From the NCBI GenBank assembly GCA_018780805.1, contig JADMJD010000007.1:1-50638 (forward strand): a stretch of 50,638 nucleotides of DNA, in the 5' to 3' direction. Source of the DNA: Rubrivivax sp. (GTDB lineage: Bacteria; Pseudomonadota; Gammaproteobacteria; Burkholderiales; Burkholderiaceae_C). The translations under genes were made by a program, and so were the position numbers. How positions within the stretch are numbered: position 1 is the stretch's first letter; each line of letters starts with the position of its first letter. This document shows, piece by piece, positions 13,799-21,482 of the stretch. The notes under the pieces were generated by a model, which saw only the letters and a program-made list of their open reading frames with translations, was not told where the DNA came from and did not search any database.

Positions 13799-15928
13799 TC
13801 AAAAACGCCCGCCGGTCTCCGCCAAGCGCACCACGCCGGCCGCCGGCTCGAACCGCGGCCCGAAACGCAGCGCCAGCACCCGCGCCCGCTCGACAAAGAC
13901 CGCTGGCCCCATCGCGTTGATGTACTGCAGCGCCCCGCCCTGGAACGGCGCAAAACCCCAGCCGAAGATCGAGCCGATGTTGCCGTCGGCCACTGAGCGC
14001 AGCACCCCTTCTTCCAGGCAACGCGCGGCTTCGTTGGCCTGCGCGATCATCAGCCGGTCCACCAGTTCCTGCGCATCGGGTTGCACAGCCGCCACCGGGT
14101 ACAACGTGGCGAGTTCCGGCCAGAGCTGTTTGCCGTCGTCGCTGTAGTCGTAGAACCCTTTGCCGGCCTTCTTGCCGATGCGGCCGATCTCGCACAGTTG
14201 CCGCACCACGCGCATGCCCGGGTGTTCGCTGTACGGCTTGCCTTCGGCCGCGAGGTCCTTCTTCGTCTGCTCGGCCACGTGCAGGCCCAGGCTCAGCGAC
14301 ACCTCGTCCTGCAGCGCCAGCGGCGGCATCGGCATGCCGGCCTGCAGGCCGGCGACTTCGATGCTGCGCGGGTGCACGCCTTCGGCCAGCATCGCGATGC
14401 CTTCCATCACGTAGGTGCCGAAGACGCGGCTGGTGTAGAAGCCGCGGCTGTCGTTGACGACGATGGGGGTCTTGCCGATCTGCAGCACGTAGTCGAAACC
14501 ACGGGCCAGTGTTTCGTCGCTGGTCTGCGCGCCGACGATGATCTCCACCAGCGGCATCTTGTCCACCGGGCTGAAGAAGTGCAGGCCGATGAAGTGCGGC
14601 GGCCGCCCGCTGGCCTGCGCCAGGCCGGTGATGGGCAGCGTCGACGTGTTGGAGGCGAACACCGCGCCGGCCGCCAGCTGCGCCTCGGCCCTCTTCGTCA
14701 CCTCGGCCTTGATGGCGCGGTCTTCGAACACCGCTTCGATGACCAGGTCGCAGCCTTGCAGCAGCGCATAGTCGGTGGTGGGCGTGATCTTCGCCAGCAG
14801 TGCGTCGCGTTTGTCCGGTGTGCTGCGGCCCTTCTTGATCGCCTTGTCCAGCAGGCCCTGCGAATAGGCCTTGCCCTTGGCCGCGGCTTCATCGCTGGTG
14901 TCCAGCAGCACCACCTCGATGCCGGCCTTGGCCGAGACATAGGCGATGCCCGCACCCATCATGCCGGCGCCGAGGATGCCGAGTTTCCTGACCTTTGCCG
15001 CAGGCACACCGGCGGGCCGTGACGCGCCCTTCTTGATCGCGTTCAGCTGGAACCACAAGGTCCCGATCATGTTCTTGCTCTCGCGCGACATCGCGCAGGC
15101 GGCGAAGTAGCGGCTTTCGACCACGCAGGCGTTGTCGAAGTCCATCAGCCCGCCTTCGAACACGCAGCTCAGGATGTGCTGCACCGCTGGGTAGTTGCCA
15201 AAACTCTTGGCCGACGCGATGGAGGGCGCGATCGAGAACATCTGCAACGCGGCCGGTGTGCGTGAATCCCCGCCCGGCCAGCGGAACTTGGGCGCGTCCC
15301 AGGGCTGCTGGCTCTTGGGGTTGGCCAGGCACCAGGCGCGCGCCTGGGCCATCAGCTCGTCACGGTCCTTCGCCAGGCTGGCCAGCAAACCCATGCCGAG
15401 GGCCTTCTGCGGCGTCAGGTCGTTGCCTTCGGCCATGATCTGCAGCGCCGGCTGCATGCCCAGCAGGCGCGGCAGGCGCTGGGTGCCGCCGCCACCCGGC
15501 AGCAGGCCGAGCTTGACCTCGGGCTGGCCGATCTTCAGGCGCGGGTCGTCCAAGGCTAAACGTGCGTGGCAGGCGAGTGCGATCTCCAGCCCGCCGCCCA
15601 GCGTGTGGCCGTTGAGCGCGGCCACGACCGGCTTGCCGGTGGTTTCCAAACGGCGCAGCACCTTCTTCATCGCCATCGAGGCCTCGAAGGGCTGCTCGGG
15701 GCGCGTCCAGGTGAACATGTTGTCCAGGTCGCCGCCGGCGCAGAAATCGGCTTTGGCCGACGCCAGGATCAGCCCCTTCACCGCCGGATCGGTGGCCAGG
15801 CGTTCGGCGGCCTCGGCCAGGCCGGCCATCAGCGCATCGCCGACCACGTTCATGGTGCGGCCCGGCAGGTCCATCGTCGCGACGAGGAAACCGTCGTCGC
15901 CCAGGTTCAGAGTGACTGCGTTGTCCAT
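13799..15928 (-). CDS. fadJ: FadJ-like fused enoyl-CoA hydratase / 3-hydroxyacyl-CoA dehydrogenase
   Basis: This 709-aa bifunctional beta-oxidation enzyme hydrates enoyl-CoA and oxidises the 3-hydroxyacyl-CoA with NAD+. The N-terminal crotonase domain has the oxyanion and catalytic region NGHTLGGGLEIALACHARLA and the second Glu in GQPEVKLGLLPGGGG. The NAD domain starts at GAGMMGAGIAYVSAKAG; the dehydrogenase His is in GLHFFSPVDKMPLVE, and the C-terminal domains follow. The ATG at 15928 is 2 bp after the thiolase stop, giving a coupled thiolase-FadJ pair as in classical fatty-acid oxidation. Being last in the left-arm operon, it may handle the oxoacyl chain from the terpenoid pathway. FadB-type naming is equally possible. 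Confidence 0.92.
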   Translation of the reverse strand: MDNAVTLNLGDDGFLVATMDLPGRTMNVVGDALMAGLAEAAERLATDPAVKGLILASAKADFCAGGDLDNMFTWTRPEQPFEASMAMKKVLRRLETTGKPVVAALNGHTLGGGLEIALACHARLALDDPRLKIGQPEVKLGLLPGGGGTQRLPRLLGMQPALQIMAEGNDLTPQKALGMGLLASLAKDRDELMAQARAWCLANPKSQQPWDAPKFRWPGGDSRTPAALQMFSIAPSIASAKSFGNYPAVQHILSCVFEGGLMDFDNACVVESRYFAACAMSRESKNMIGTLWFQLNAIKKGASRPAGVPAAKVRKLGILGAGMMGAGIAYVSAKAGIEVVLLDTSDEAAAKGKAYSQGLLDKAIKKGRSTPDKRDALLAKITPTTDYALLQGCDLVIEAVFEDRAIKAEVTKRAEAQLAAGAVFASNTSTLPITGLAQASGRPPHFIGLHFFSPVDKMPLVEIIVGAQTSDETLARGFDYVLQIGKTPIVVNDSRGFYTSRVFGTYVMEGIAMLAEGVHPRSIEVAGLQAGMPMPPLALQDEVSLSLGLHVAEQTKKDLAAEGKPYSEHPGMRVVRQLCEIGRIGKKAGKGFYDYSDDGKQLWPELATLYPVAAVQPDAQELVDRLMIAQANEAARCLEEGVLRSVADGNIGSIFGWGFAPFQGGALQYINAMGPAVFVERARVLALRFGPRFEPAAGVVRLAETGGRF

Positions 15929-15930
15929 GC

Positions 15931-17136
15931 TCACACCCGCTCGATGATGGTGGCGATGCCCATGCCGCCGCCCACGCACAGCGTGGCCAGGCCGGTGGAC
16001 AGTTGGCGGCGCTCCAGCTCGTCGAGCAGGGTGCCGAGGATGATGCAGCCGGTGGCGCCCAGCGGGTGGCCCATCGCGATGGACCCGCCGTTGACGTTCA
16101 CGCGGTCCAGGTCCACACCCAGGTCGCGCGCCGTTTTCATCGGCACGACGGCGAAGGCCTCGTTGATCTCGAACAGGTCGATGTCCGACGCCGCCATGCC
16201 GGCCTTGGTGAGTGCTTTGCGGCAGGCCGGTGTCGGCCCGGTCAGCATGATGGTGGGCTCGGAGCCGATCACGGCCGCGGCGCGGATGCGGGCACGGGGC
16301 TTCAGGCCGGCTTTTGCACCACCTTCTTTCGAGCCCACCAGCATCAAAGCCGCACCGTCGACGATGCCCGAGCTGTTGCCCGCGTGGTGCACGTGGCGGA
16401 TCTTTTCGACCGTGGTGTACTTGCGCAGCGCGGTGGCGTCGAAGCCCATCTGGCCCATCATCGCGAAGCTGGCGTCGAGCTTGGCCATCGCCTCCATCGA
16501 GGCATTGCCGCGGATGGTTTCGTCCTGCGCCAGCAGCATCAGGCCGGCGATGTCGGCCACCGGCACGATGGAGCGGTCAAAGCGCCCCTCGGCACGCGCC
16601 ACCGCCGCACGCTGGTGCGAACGCAGCGCAAATCCGTCCACGTCGGCACGGTCCCAGCCTTCCAGCGTGGCGATCAGATCGGCGCCCACGCCCTGCGGCA
16701 CGAAGCCCAGCTTCTGGTTCACACGCGGGTCCATCACCCAGGCGCCGCCGTCGCTGCCCATGGGCCAGCGGCTCATGCTTTCCACCCCACCGGCCACGAC
16801 CAGGTCTTCCCAGCCGCTCTTGACCTTGGCCGCGGCCAGGTTCACCGATTCCAGCCCGCTGGCGCAGAAGCGGCTCTGCGTCACGCCGGCCACCGTCTGC
16901 GCCCACTCGGCGTCCAGCACCGCGGTGCGGGCGATGTCGGCGCCTTGTTCACCCACCGGCGTCACGCAGCCCAGCACCACGTCGTCCACCAGGCTGGTGT
17001 CGAGGGCGCTGCGCTGCTGCATCGCGTGCAGCAGCGTGCGCAGCAGCCAGACCGGCGAGGCCTGGTGCAGCGATCCGTCTTTCTTGCCCTTGCCACGCGG
17101 CGTGCGGACATGGTCGTAGATGTAGGCCTCGGTCAT
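15931..17136 (-). CDS. Acetyl-CoA C-acyltransferase (thiolase)
   Basis: The 401-aa thiolase cleaves 3-oxoacyl-CoA with CoA to acetyl-CoA and a shortened acyl-CoA. The nucleophilic cysteine is in QSRFCASGLE; the second-half motifs are EINEAFAVV, GHPLGATG with the catalytic His, and LCVGGGMG with the second Cys. Length is normal. It is 7 bp behind the aldehyde dehydrogenase and 2 bp ahead of the FadJ-like gene, in one operon. It might be called FadA-like or AtoB-like; chain length preference cannot be told from the sequence. Confidence 0.93.
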   Translation of the reverse strand: MTEAYIYDHVRTPRGKGKKDGSLHQASPVWLLRTLLHAMQQRSALDTSLVDDVVLGCVTPVGEQGADIARTAVLDAEWAQTVAGVTQSRFCASGLESVNLAAAKVKSGWEDLVVAGGVESMSRWPMGSDGGAWVMDPRVNQKLGFVPQGVGADLIATLEGWDRADVDGFALRSHQRAAVARAEGRFDRSIVPVADIAGLMLLAQDETIRGNASMEAMAKLDASFAMMGQMGFDATALRKYTTVEKIRHVHHAGNSSGIVDGAALMLVGSKEGGAKAGLKPRARIRAAAVIGSEPTIMLTGPTPACRKALTKAGMAASDIDLFEINEAFAVVPMKTARDLGVDLDRVNVNGGSIAMGHPLGATGCIILGTLLDELERRQLSTGLATLCVGGGMGIATIIERV

Positions 17137-17143
17137 GGAACCC

Positions 17144-18574
17144 TCACTTGATCAAAAATTTCAGCATCGCGTCGGCAAAGCGGCCATAGGGCGGCCCGAT
17201 GAACTTCAGCGCCGAAAAGCGCGCCTGGTGGAACACCGGCCGCAGCTTGGAGAAGGTTTCGAACCCTTCACGCCCGTGGTAATGCCCCATGCCCGACGCA
17301 CCAACGCCGCCAAACGGCAGGTCGTGTTGCGCCACATGGAACAACGCGTCGTTGACCGACACCCCGCCCGACATCACGTGGTCCAGCAGGTGTTGAACGA
17401 CCCGCGCATCGTGGCTGAAGGGGTAGATCGCCAGCGGCCGGTCGCCGGCGTTGATGGCGGCCACCACCTCACCCAGCGCGCGGTAGCCGCGCAACGGCAG
17501 GATGGGGCCGAAGATCTCGCGCCGCATCAGCGCCGTGTCGGCGGGTGCGTTCAGCACGATGTGCGGCACGATCTTGCGTGTGGACGCGTCCCAGGCCGGG
17601 CCCGGCAGCAGCGGGATCACGCTGGCGCCGCGGGCGCGCGCCTCTTCCAGCGCGGCCAGCAAGCGCTCGAATGAACGGGCGTCGATGATGGACGTGTAGT
17701 CGGGCGAAGCCAGGCCCTGCGAGCCCGGAAAGTGCGCCGGCACGATTTCGCGCGCCATTTGCACAAAGGCCTCGATGCGGGCCTCGGGCAACCAGGCGTG
17801 GTCAACCGAGGTGCAGATCTGGCCCGCGTTCAAACACTTGACGAACAGGATGCGTTCGGCCGCCGTGCGCAGCGGGAAATCGTCGCAGACGATGGCCGGC
17901 GCCTTGCCGCCGAGTTCCAGCGTCACCGGGCACAGGTTGGCCGCAGCCGCCGCCATCACCGCCCGGCCGGTGGCGCCGGATCCGGTGAACAGCAGGTGGT
18001 CAAACGGCAGCTGAGAGAAGGCCACACCCACACCGCCGGTTTCGTCGAAGAACTGCAGCTTCTCGGGCGGAAAGTAGGCTGGGATCTTGTCGATCAGCAG
18101 CGCCGCCAGGTGGCGCGAGTTTTCGCTCATCTTGACCAGCGCTCGGTTGCCGGCGGCGAAGATGTAGCTCAGCGGCACGAAGCTCAGGTTGACCGGGAAG
18201 TTCCAGGGCACGATGGCACCGACCACGCCCAGCGGCTGCGGGATCACGCGGTTTTGCGCACCCGGGAAGCTGAGCAGGTCGACATGGCGCCGCTGCGGCT
18301 TCATCCAGCCGCGCAGCTGGCCCAGCACATGGCCAATGCCGTCGACCGCGGGCGCCAGCTCGGCCAGCCGGGTCTCGTGGTGGGAACGGTGGCCGTAATC
18401 GGCGCTGATCGCGTCGCAGATGGCTTCCTGGTGCTCGCGCAGAAAGGCACGCAAGCGCTTCAGGTCATCCTGACGCTCGGCCAGGGTCGGCACCGGGTGC
18501 GCGTGGTAAGCCGCGCGCTGCAGCGCGAGCGCGGTTTGCAGGCGTTCGGCCAACGGCAGGTCGGTCGGGTTCAT
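17144..18574 (-). CDS. Aldehyde dehydrogenase, coniferyl-aldehyde type
   Basis: This 476-aa NAD(P)+-dependent aldehyde dehydrogenase oxidises an aldehyde to the acid. The cofactor and active-site motifs are present: VPWNFPVNLS, FTGSGATGR, TLELGGKAP with the general-base Glu and NAGQICTSVDH with the nucleophilic Cys. It resembles coniferyl aldehyde dehydrogenases (short, with a hydrophobic C-terminal part, RFADAMLKFLIK). In this operon an isoprenoid aldehyde such as citronellal is a plausible substrate, by inference. The ATG at 18574 is chosen; the upstream open frame overlaps the acyl-CoA dehydrogenase gene. Confidence 0.92.
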   Translation of the reverse strand: MNPTDLPLAERLQTALALQRAAYHAHPVPTLAERQDDLKRLRAFLREHQEAICDAISADYGHRSHHETRLAELAPAVDGIGHVLGQLRGWMKPQRRHVDLLSFPGAQNRVIPQPLGVVGAIVPWNFPVNLSFVPLSYIFAAGNRALVKMSENSRHLAALLIDKIPAYFPPEKLQFFDETGGVGVAFSQLPFDHLLFTGSGATGRAVMAAAAANLCPVTLELGGKAPAIVCDDFPLRTAAERILFVKCLNAGQICTSVDHAWLPEARIEAFVQMAREIVPAHFPGSQGLASPDYTSIIDARSFERLLAALEEARARGASVIPLLPGPAWDASTRKIVPHIVLNAPADTALMRREIFGPILPLRGYRALGEVVAAINAGDRPLAIYPFSHDARVVQHLLDHVMSGGVSVNDALFHVAQHDLPFGGVGASGMGHYHGREGFETFSKLRPVFHQARFSALKFIGPPYGRFADAMLKFLIK

Positions 18575-18597
18575 CGTCGGGCTCCGCAGCGGCGGGC

Positions 18598-19749
18598 TCA
18601 CATCGAGCGCGCCGCCAGTTCTTTCATGATCTCGTTCGTGCCGCCGTAGATGCGCTGCACACGCGCATCGACAAACAGCTCGGCGATGGGGTACTCCATC
18701 ATGTACCCGTAGCCGCCAAAGAGCTGCAGGCATTCGTCCATGACCTTGCCCTGCTGTTCGCTCACCCAGGCCTTGGTCAGCGCGGCGCGGGCGGCGTCCA
18801 GCTCGCCCTTCAGATGCGCCACCATGCAGGCGTCCACCAACGCACGTGCGGCCAGCACCACGGCCTGCACCTCGGCCAGCTTGAAGCGGGTGTTCTGGAA
18901 CTCCCAGATCGGTTTGCCGAAGGCCTTGCGTTCCTTGGCGTAGCGGATGGTTTCGTCCAGCGCCCGTTCCATCGCGCCGATGCCTTGCACGGCGATGATC
19001 AAACGCTCCTGCGGCAGCTGTGCCATCAGCTGGAAGAAGCCCTGCCCCTCCTGCGCGCCCAGCAGGTTGGCGGCCGGCACGTGCATGTCGTCGAAGAACA
19101 GCTCCGAGGTGTCTTGCGACTTCAAGCCCACCTTGTCGAGCAGCCGCCCGCGGCGAAAGCCTGGCGACTGCTCGGTCTCCACCACCAGCAGAGACACGCC
19201 TTTGGCGCCGGCATCGCCGGTGCGGCAGACCACGATGATGAGGTTGGCGTTCTGGCCGTTGGTGATGAAGGTCTTGGCGCCGTTGACGGTGTAGTGCTCA
19301 CCTTCCAGCCGCGCACTGGTGCGGATGGCCTGCAGGTCGCTGCCGGTGCCGGGCTCGGTCATCGCGATGGCGGCTATCAGCTCGCCGGCGCACATGCGGG
19401 GCAACCAGCGTTGTTTCTGTTCTTCAGTGCCGTACTGCAGCAGGTAGGGCGCGACGATGGCCGAGTGCAGGCCGCCGCCCCAGCCCGAGCAGTTGGCACG
19501 CGCCTGCTCCAGCAGGATCACGGCCTCGTGGCTGAAGTCGCCCCCGCCACCGCCGTAGTCAACCGGCGTTGAAGCACACAACAAACCGTTGGCGGCGGCC
19601 TCGCGCCAGGCCTCGGGCGGCATGCGGCCGGCCGCGCGGAACTCGGCGGCGCGCGGCACCCAACGCTCCTGCATGTAGCGCGCCACGCTGTCCTGCAGTT
19701 GGTGGTGTTCTTCGCCCATCCAGGATGACGGAAAAACGGGCAGGCTCAT
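18598..19749 (-). CDS. Acyl-CoA dehydrogenase
   Basis: This 383-aa FAD enzyme introduces a 2,3 double bond into acyl-CoA and passes electrons to ETF. Family motifs are AIAMTEPGTGSDLQAI (FAD/substrate), FITNGQNANL, RKAFGKPIW and the C-terminal QLFGGYGYMMEYP. The usual EGT catalytic Glu is absent (RIYGGTNEIM); a Glu in PQERLII, on the helix used by isovaleryl- and long-chain acyl-CoA dehydrogenases, is the likely base. Its ATG overlaps the stop of the MerR gene (ATGA). It may oxidise a shortened branched intermediate; the substrate is not determined. Confidence 0.93.
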   Translation of the reverse strand: MSLPVFPSSWMGEEHHQLQDSVARYMQERWVPRAAEFRAAGRMPPEAWREAAANGLLCASTPVDYGGGGGDFSHEAVILLEQARANCSGWGGGLHSAIVAPYLLQYGTEEQKQRWLPRMCAGELIAAIAMTEPGTGSDLQAIRTSARLEGEHYTVNGAKTFITNGQNANLIIVVCRTGDAGAKGVSLLVVETEQSPGFRRGRLLDKVGLKSQDTSELFFDDMHVPAANLLGAQEGQGFFQLMAQLPQERLIIAVQGIGAMERALDETIRYAKERKAFGKPIWEFQNTRFKLAEVQAVVLAARALVDACMVAHLKGELDAARAALTKAWVSEQQGKVMDECLQLFGGYGYMMEYPIAELFVDARVQRIYGGTNEIMKELAARSM

Positions 19750-20198
19750 CGTGATTCCAATTGGCGCCGGACGTCGGCGTTGATCAGCCGCAGCTCGGCC
19801 AGCGTGGCGTCGATGGCGGCACGTTTGGCCTCCAGCGCCTGGATCGACGCGTCGGTGCGCTCACGCACCCACTGCAGCTGCTGCTGCCGGCCTTCGCCGT
19901 GCACACCGTACAAGTCCAGGTAATGTTTGATCTCGTCCAGCGAGGCCCCAATGGCCTTGCTGCGCAGGATCAGCGCCAGCCGCGCGCGGTCGCGCCGCGT
20001 GTAGACCCGCGCGCCGTTGATGCGGCGCGGGCTCAGCAGGCCCTTGTCCTCGTAGAAGCGGATCGTGCGCAGCGTGATGCCGAACTGCGCACACAGCTCG
20101 GTGATGCCGAAGAGCTCGCCCGCGTCTTCGCTGCGATGCGAGGCCACGACGGCCTCGGCGTCGCTGGCCACACGTCGGCGCGATGCTGCATCCAACAT
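19746..20198 (-). CDS. MerR-family regulator of the catabolic island
   Basis: The 150-aa product has the MerR winged helix (FGITELCAQFGITLRTIRFY-EDKGLLSPRR, with the typical ARVYTRRDRARL) and a coiled-coil dimerisation tail rich in Glu, Arg and Ala. No cysteine metal site is visible, which fits the LiuR-like group that controls branched acyl-CoA catabolism. It is translationally linked on both sides: TGATG with the SCP2 gene and ATGA with the acyl-CoA dehydrogenase. The perfect palindrome at 20581-20594 is its likely target. Known Pseudomonas atu clusters use a TetR regulator instead, as I recall. Confidence 0.9.
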   Translation of the reverse strand: MLDAASRRRVASDAEAVVASHRSEDAGELFGITELCAQFGITLRTIRFYEDKGLLSPRRINGARVYTRRDRARLALILRSKAIGASLDEIKHYLDLYGVHGEGRQQQLQWVRERTDASIQALEAKRAAIDATLAELRLINADVRRQLESR

Positions 20199-20494
20199 CA
20201 GACCAGCCGTTGCAGCTTCAGGGCCACGCTCATGTCGCCCTCGATCTTGAGCTTGCCGGTCATGAAGCCTGCCACCGGGTCGAGCTCACCGTTCAGCAGC
20301 GCCACCAGGTGCACGAGCGTGATGCGCACCGTGCAATCGGTGGCGCGGTCGTCGTTGTCGACGGTGCAAGGCAGCGCACGGCCGTCGATGACAACCACAC
20401 CGTCGCTGCCGCAGTCGAACTTCAGCGTGGCGCCCAGGCTGGCGGCCTCGGCCGCCTTGCCGCGCAGCTGGTCCGTGATCGCGAGCATGTCCAT
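20198..20494 (-). CDS. SCP2 sterol-carrier-domain protein
   Basis: This small (98 aa) protein consists of one SCP2-like lipid-binding domain: residues such as CTVRITLVHLVALLNGELDP and GFMTGKLKIEGDMSVALKL match the family's strand-helix ending. SCP2 domains bind acyl-CoA and other hydrophobic molecules. As first gene of the left arm it could carry or buffer the hydrophobic intermediates of the pathway, by inference. Its stop overlaps the MerR start by one base. Confidence 0.9.
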   Translation of the reverse strand: MDMLAITDQLRGKAAEAASLGATLKFDCGSDGVVVIDGRALPCTVDNDDRATDCTVRITLVHLVALLNGELDPVAGFMTGKLKIEGDMSVALKLQRLV

Positions 20495-20580
20495 GGTGCG
20501 GTGCTTTCAGTGGGTACGCGGCGATGCTAGCCCCGGCCGATGACGTGCACTTCCGTGTATTCACCTATATGTCAGGCTGT

Positions 20581-20594
20581 TGACGTTAACGTCA
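20581..20594. promoter_or_regulatory. Perfect palindrome in the divergent catabolic promoter
   Basis: TGACGTTAACGTCA is a perfect 14-bp palindrome, 21 bp before the SDR start and 86 bp from the SCP2 start. It overlaps a TTGACG hexamer (20580-20585) followed after 17 bp by TTCAAT (20603-20608). Its ACGTTAACGT core resembles LiuR-type operators as I remember them. It is the best candidate site for the adjacent MerR regulator to control both arms. Confidence 0.65.
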
Positions 20595-20615
20595 CCCCGC
20601 GCTTCAATCGACGCC

Positions 20616-21482
20616 ATGCACACCAGTTACCGCAGCGTCTTCCGCCCTGACCTGTTCAGCGGGCGACTCCATTGGGTCACCGGCGGGGGCAGTGGCATCG
20701 GCCGCTGCGTGGCGCATGAACTGGCATCGCTGGGGGCCACGGTGCTGATCAGCGGGCGTTCGCAGGACAAGCTGGACCGCGTGGCGGCCGAGATCCGCGA
20801 AGACGGCGGCCTGTGCGACACACGCAGCTTCGACATCCGCGACGAAGAGGCCGTGAAAGCTGCCGTGGCGTCCGTGGTCGCACAACACGGGCCGGTGGCC
20901 GGCCTGGTCAACAACGCCGGCGGCCAGTTTCCTGCGCCGATGATGGCCATCAGCAAGAAGGGCTTCGACGCCGTCGTGGCCAACAACCTGACCGGCGGCT
21001 TCCTGATGATGCGCGAGTGTTTTGTGCAGAGCATGCAGCAGCACGGCGGCGCGGTGGTCAACATGACGGCCGATTTCCGCAACGGCATGCCCGGCATGGC
21101 GCACAGCGGCGCCGCGCGTGCCGGCATGAGCAATCTGACGATGACCGCGGCCTACGAGTGGGCGCACGCCGGCGTGCGTGTGAACGCGGTGGCGCCGGGC
21201 TGGATCGCCTCCAGCGGCATGGACACCTATGGTGGCGCGATGCGCGCGCTGATCCCGCAGCTGAAAAAACACGTGCCGCTGCGGCGCATGGGGGTGGAGG
21301 CCGAGGTGTCCGCGGCCATTGTCTTCCTGCTCTCGCCGGGGGCCGCCTTCATCACAGGCGTCACCTTGCAGATCGACGGCGCGGCTTCGCTGGGCAGTGA
21401 GATCTTTCCGATCGGCAGCGAGTCGACATCGGTACCTTTCGACGGCTTCCACCGCGCCGTCACGCCAGACGTCTTGAAGTGA
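20616..21482 (+). CDS. SDR of the peroxisomal trans-2-enoyl-CoA reductase (PECR) type, AtuB position
   Basis: This 288-aa short-chain dehydrogenase has the Rossmann motif TGGGSGIGR (residues 22-30) and NNAGG (99-103). In place of the usual YxxxK it has AHSGAARAGMSNLT (162-175), the form I recall in mammalian PECR, so it is better seen as an enoyl-CoA reductase-like SDR than as a damaged one. The C-terminal FLLSPGAAFITGVTLQIDG also fits. The ATG at 20616 is chosen; the upstream TTG at 20580 lies in the palindrome. It opens the right-arm operon and overlaps the next gene by one base (TGATG). In Pseudomonas the equivalent position is atuB. Confidence 0.85.
   Translation: MHTSYRSVFRPDLFSGRLHWVTGGGSGIGRCVAHELASLGATVLISGRSQDKLDRVAAEIREDGGLCDTRSFDIRDEEAVKAAVASVVAQHGPVAGLVNNAGGQFPAPMMAISKKGFDAVVANNLTGGFLMMRECFVQSMQQHGGAVVNMTADFRNGMPGMAHSGAARAGMSNLTMTAAYEWAHAGVRVNAVAPGWIASSGMDTYGGAMRALIPQLKKHVPLRRMGVEAEVSAAIVFLLSPGAAFITGVTLQIDGAASLGSEIFPIGSESTSVPFDGFHRAVTPDVLK

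Noticed and set aside
15566..17119. A 517-codon open frame on the plus strand
   Set aside because: It is antisense to the FadJ-like and thiolase genes, and the translation is unlike any family.
21102..21131. Apparent loss of the SDR catalytic Tyr-Lys
   Set aside because: The HSGAARAG form is a subfamily feature resembling PECR, so it is reported as a functional clue and not as a broken enzyme.
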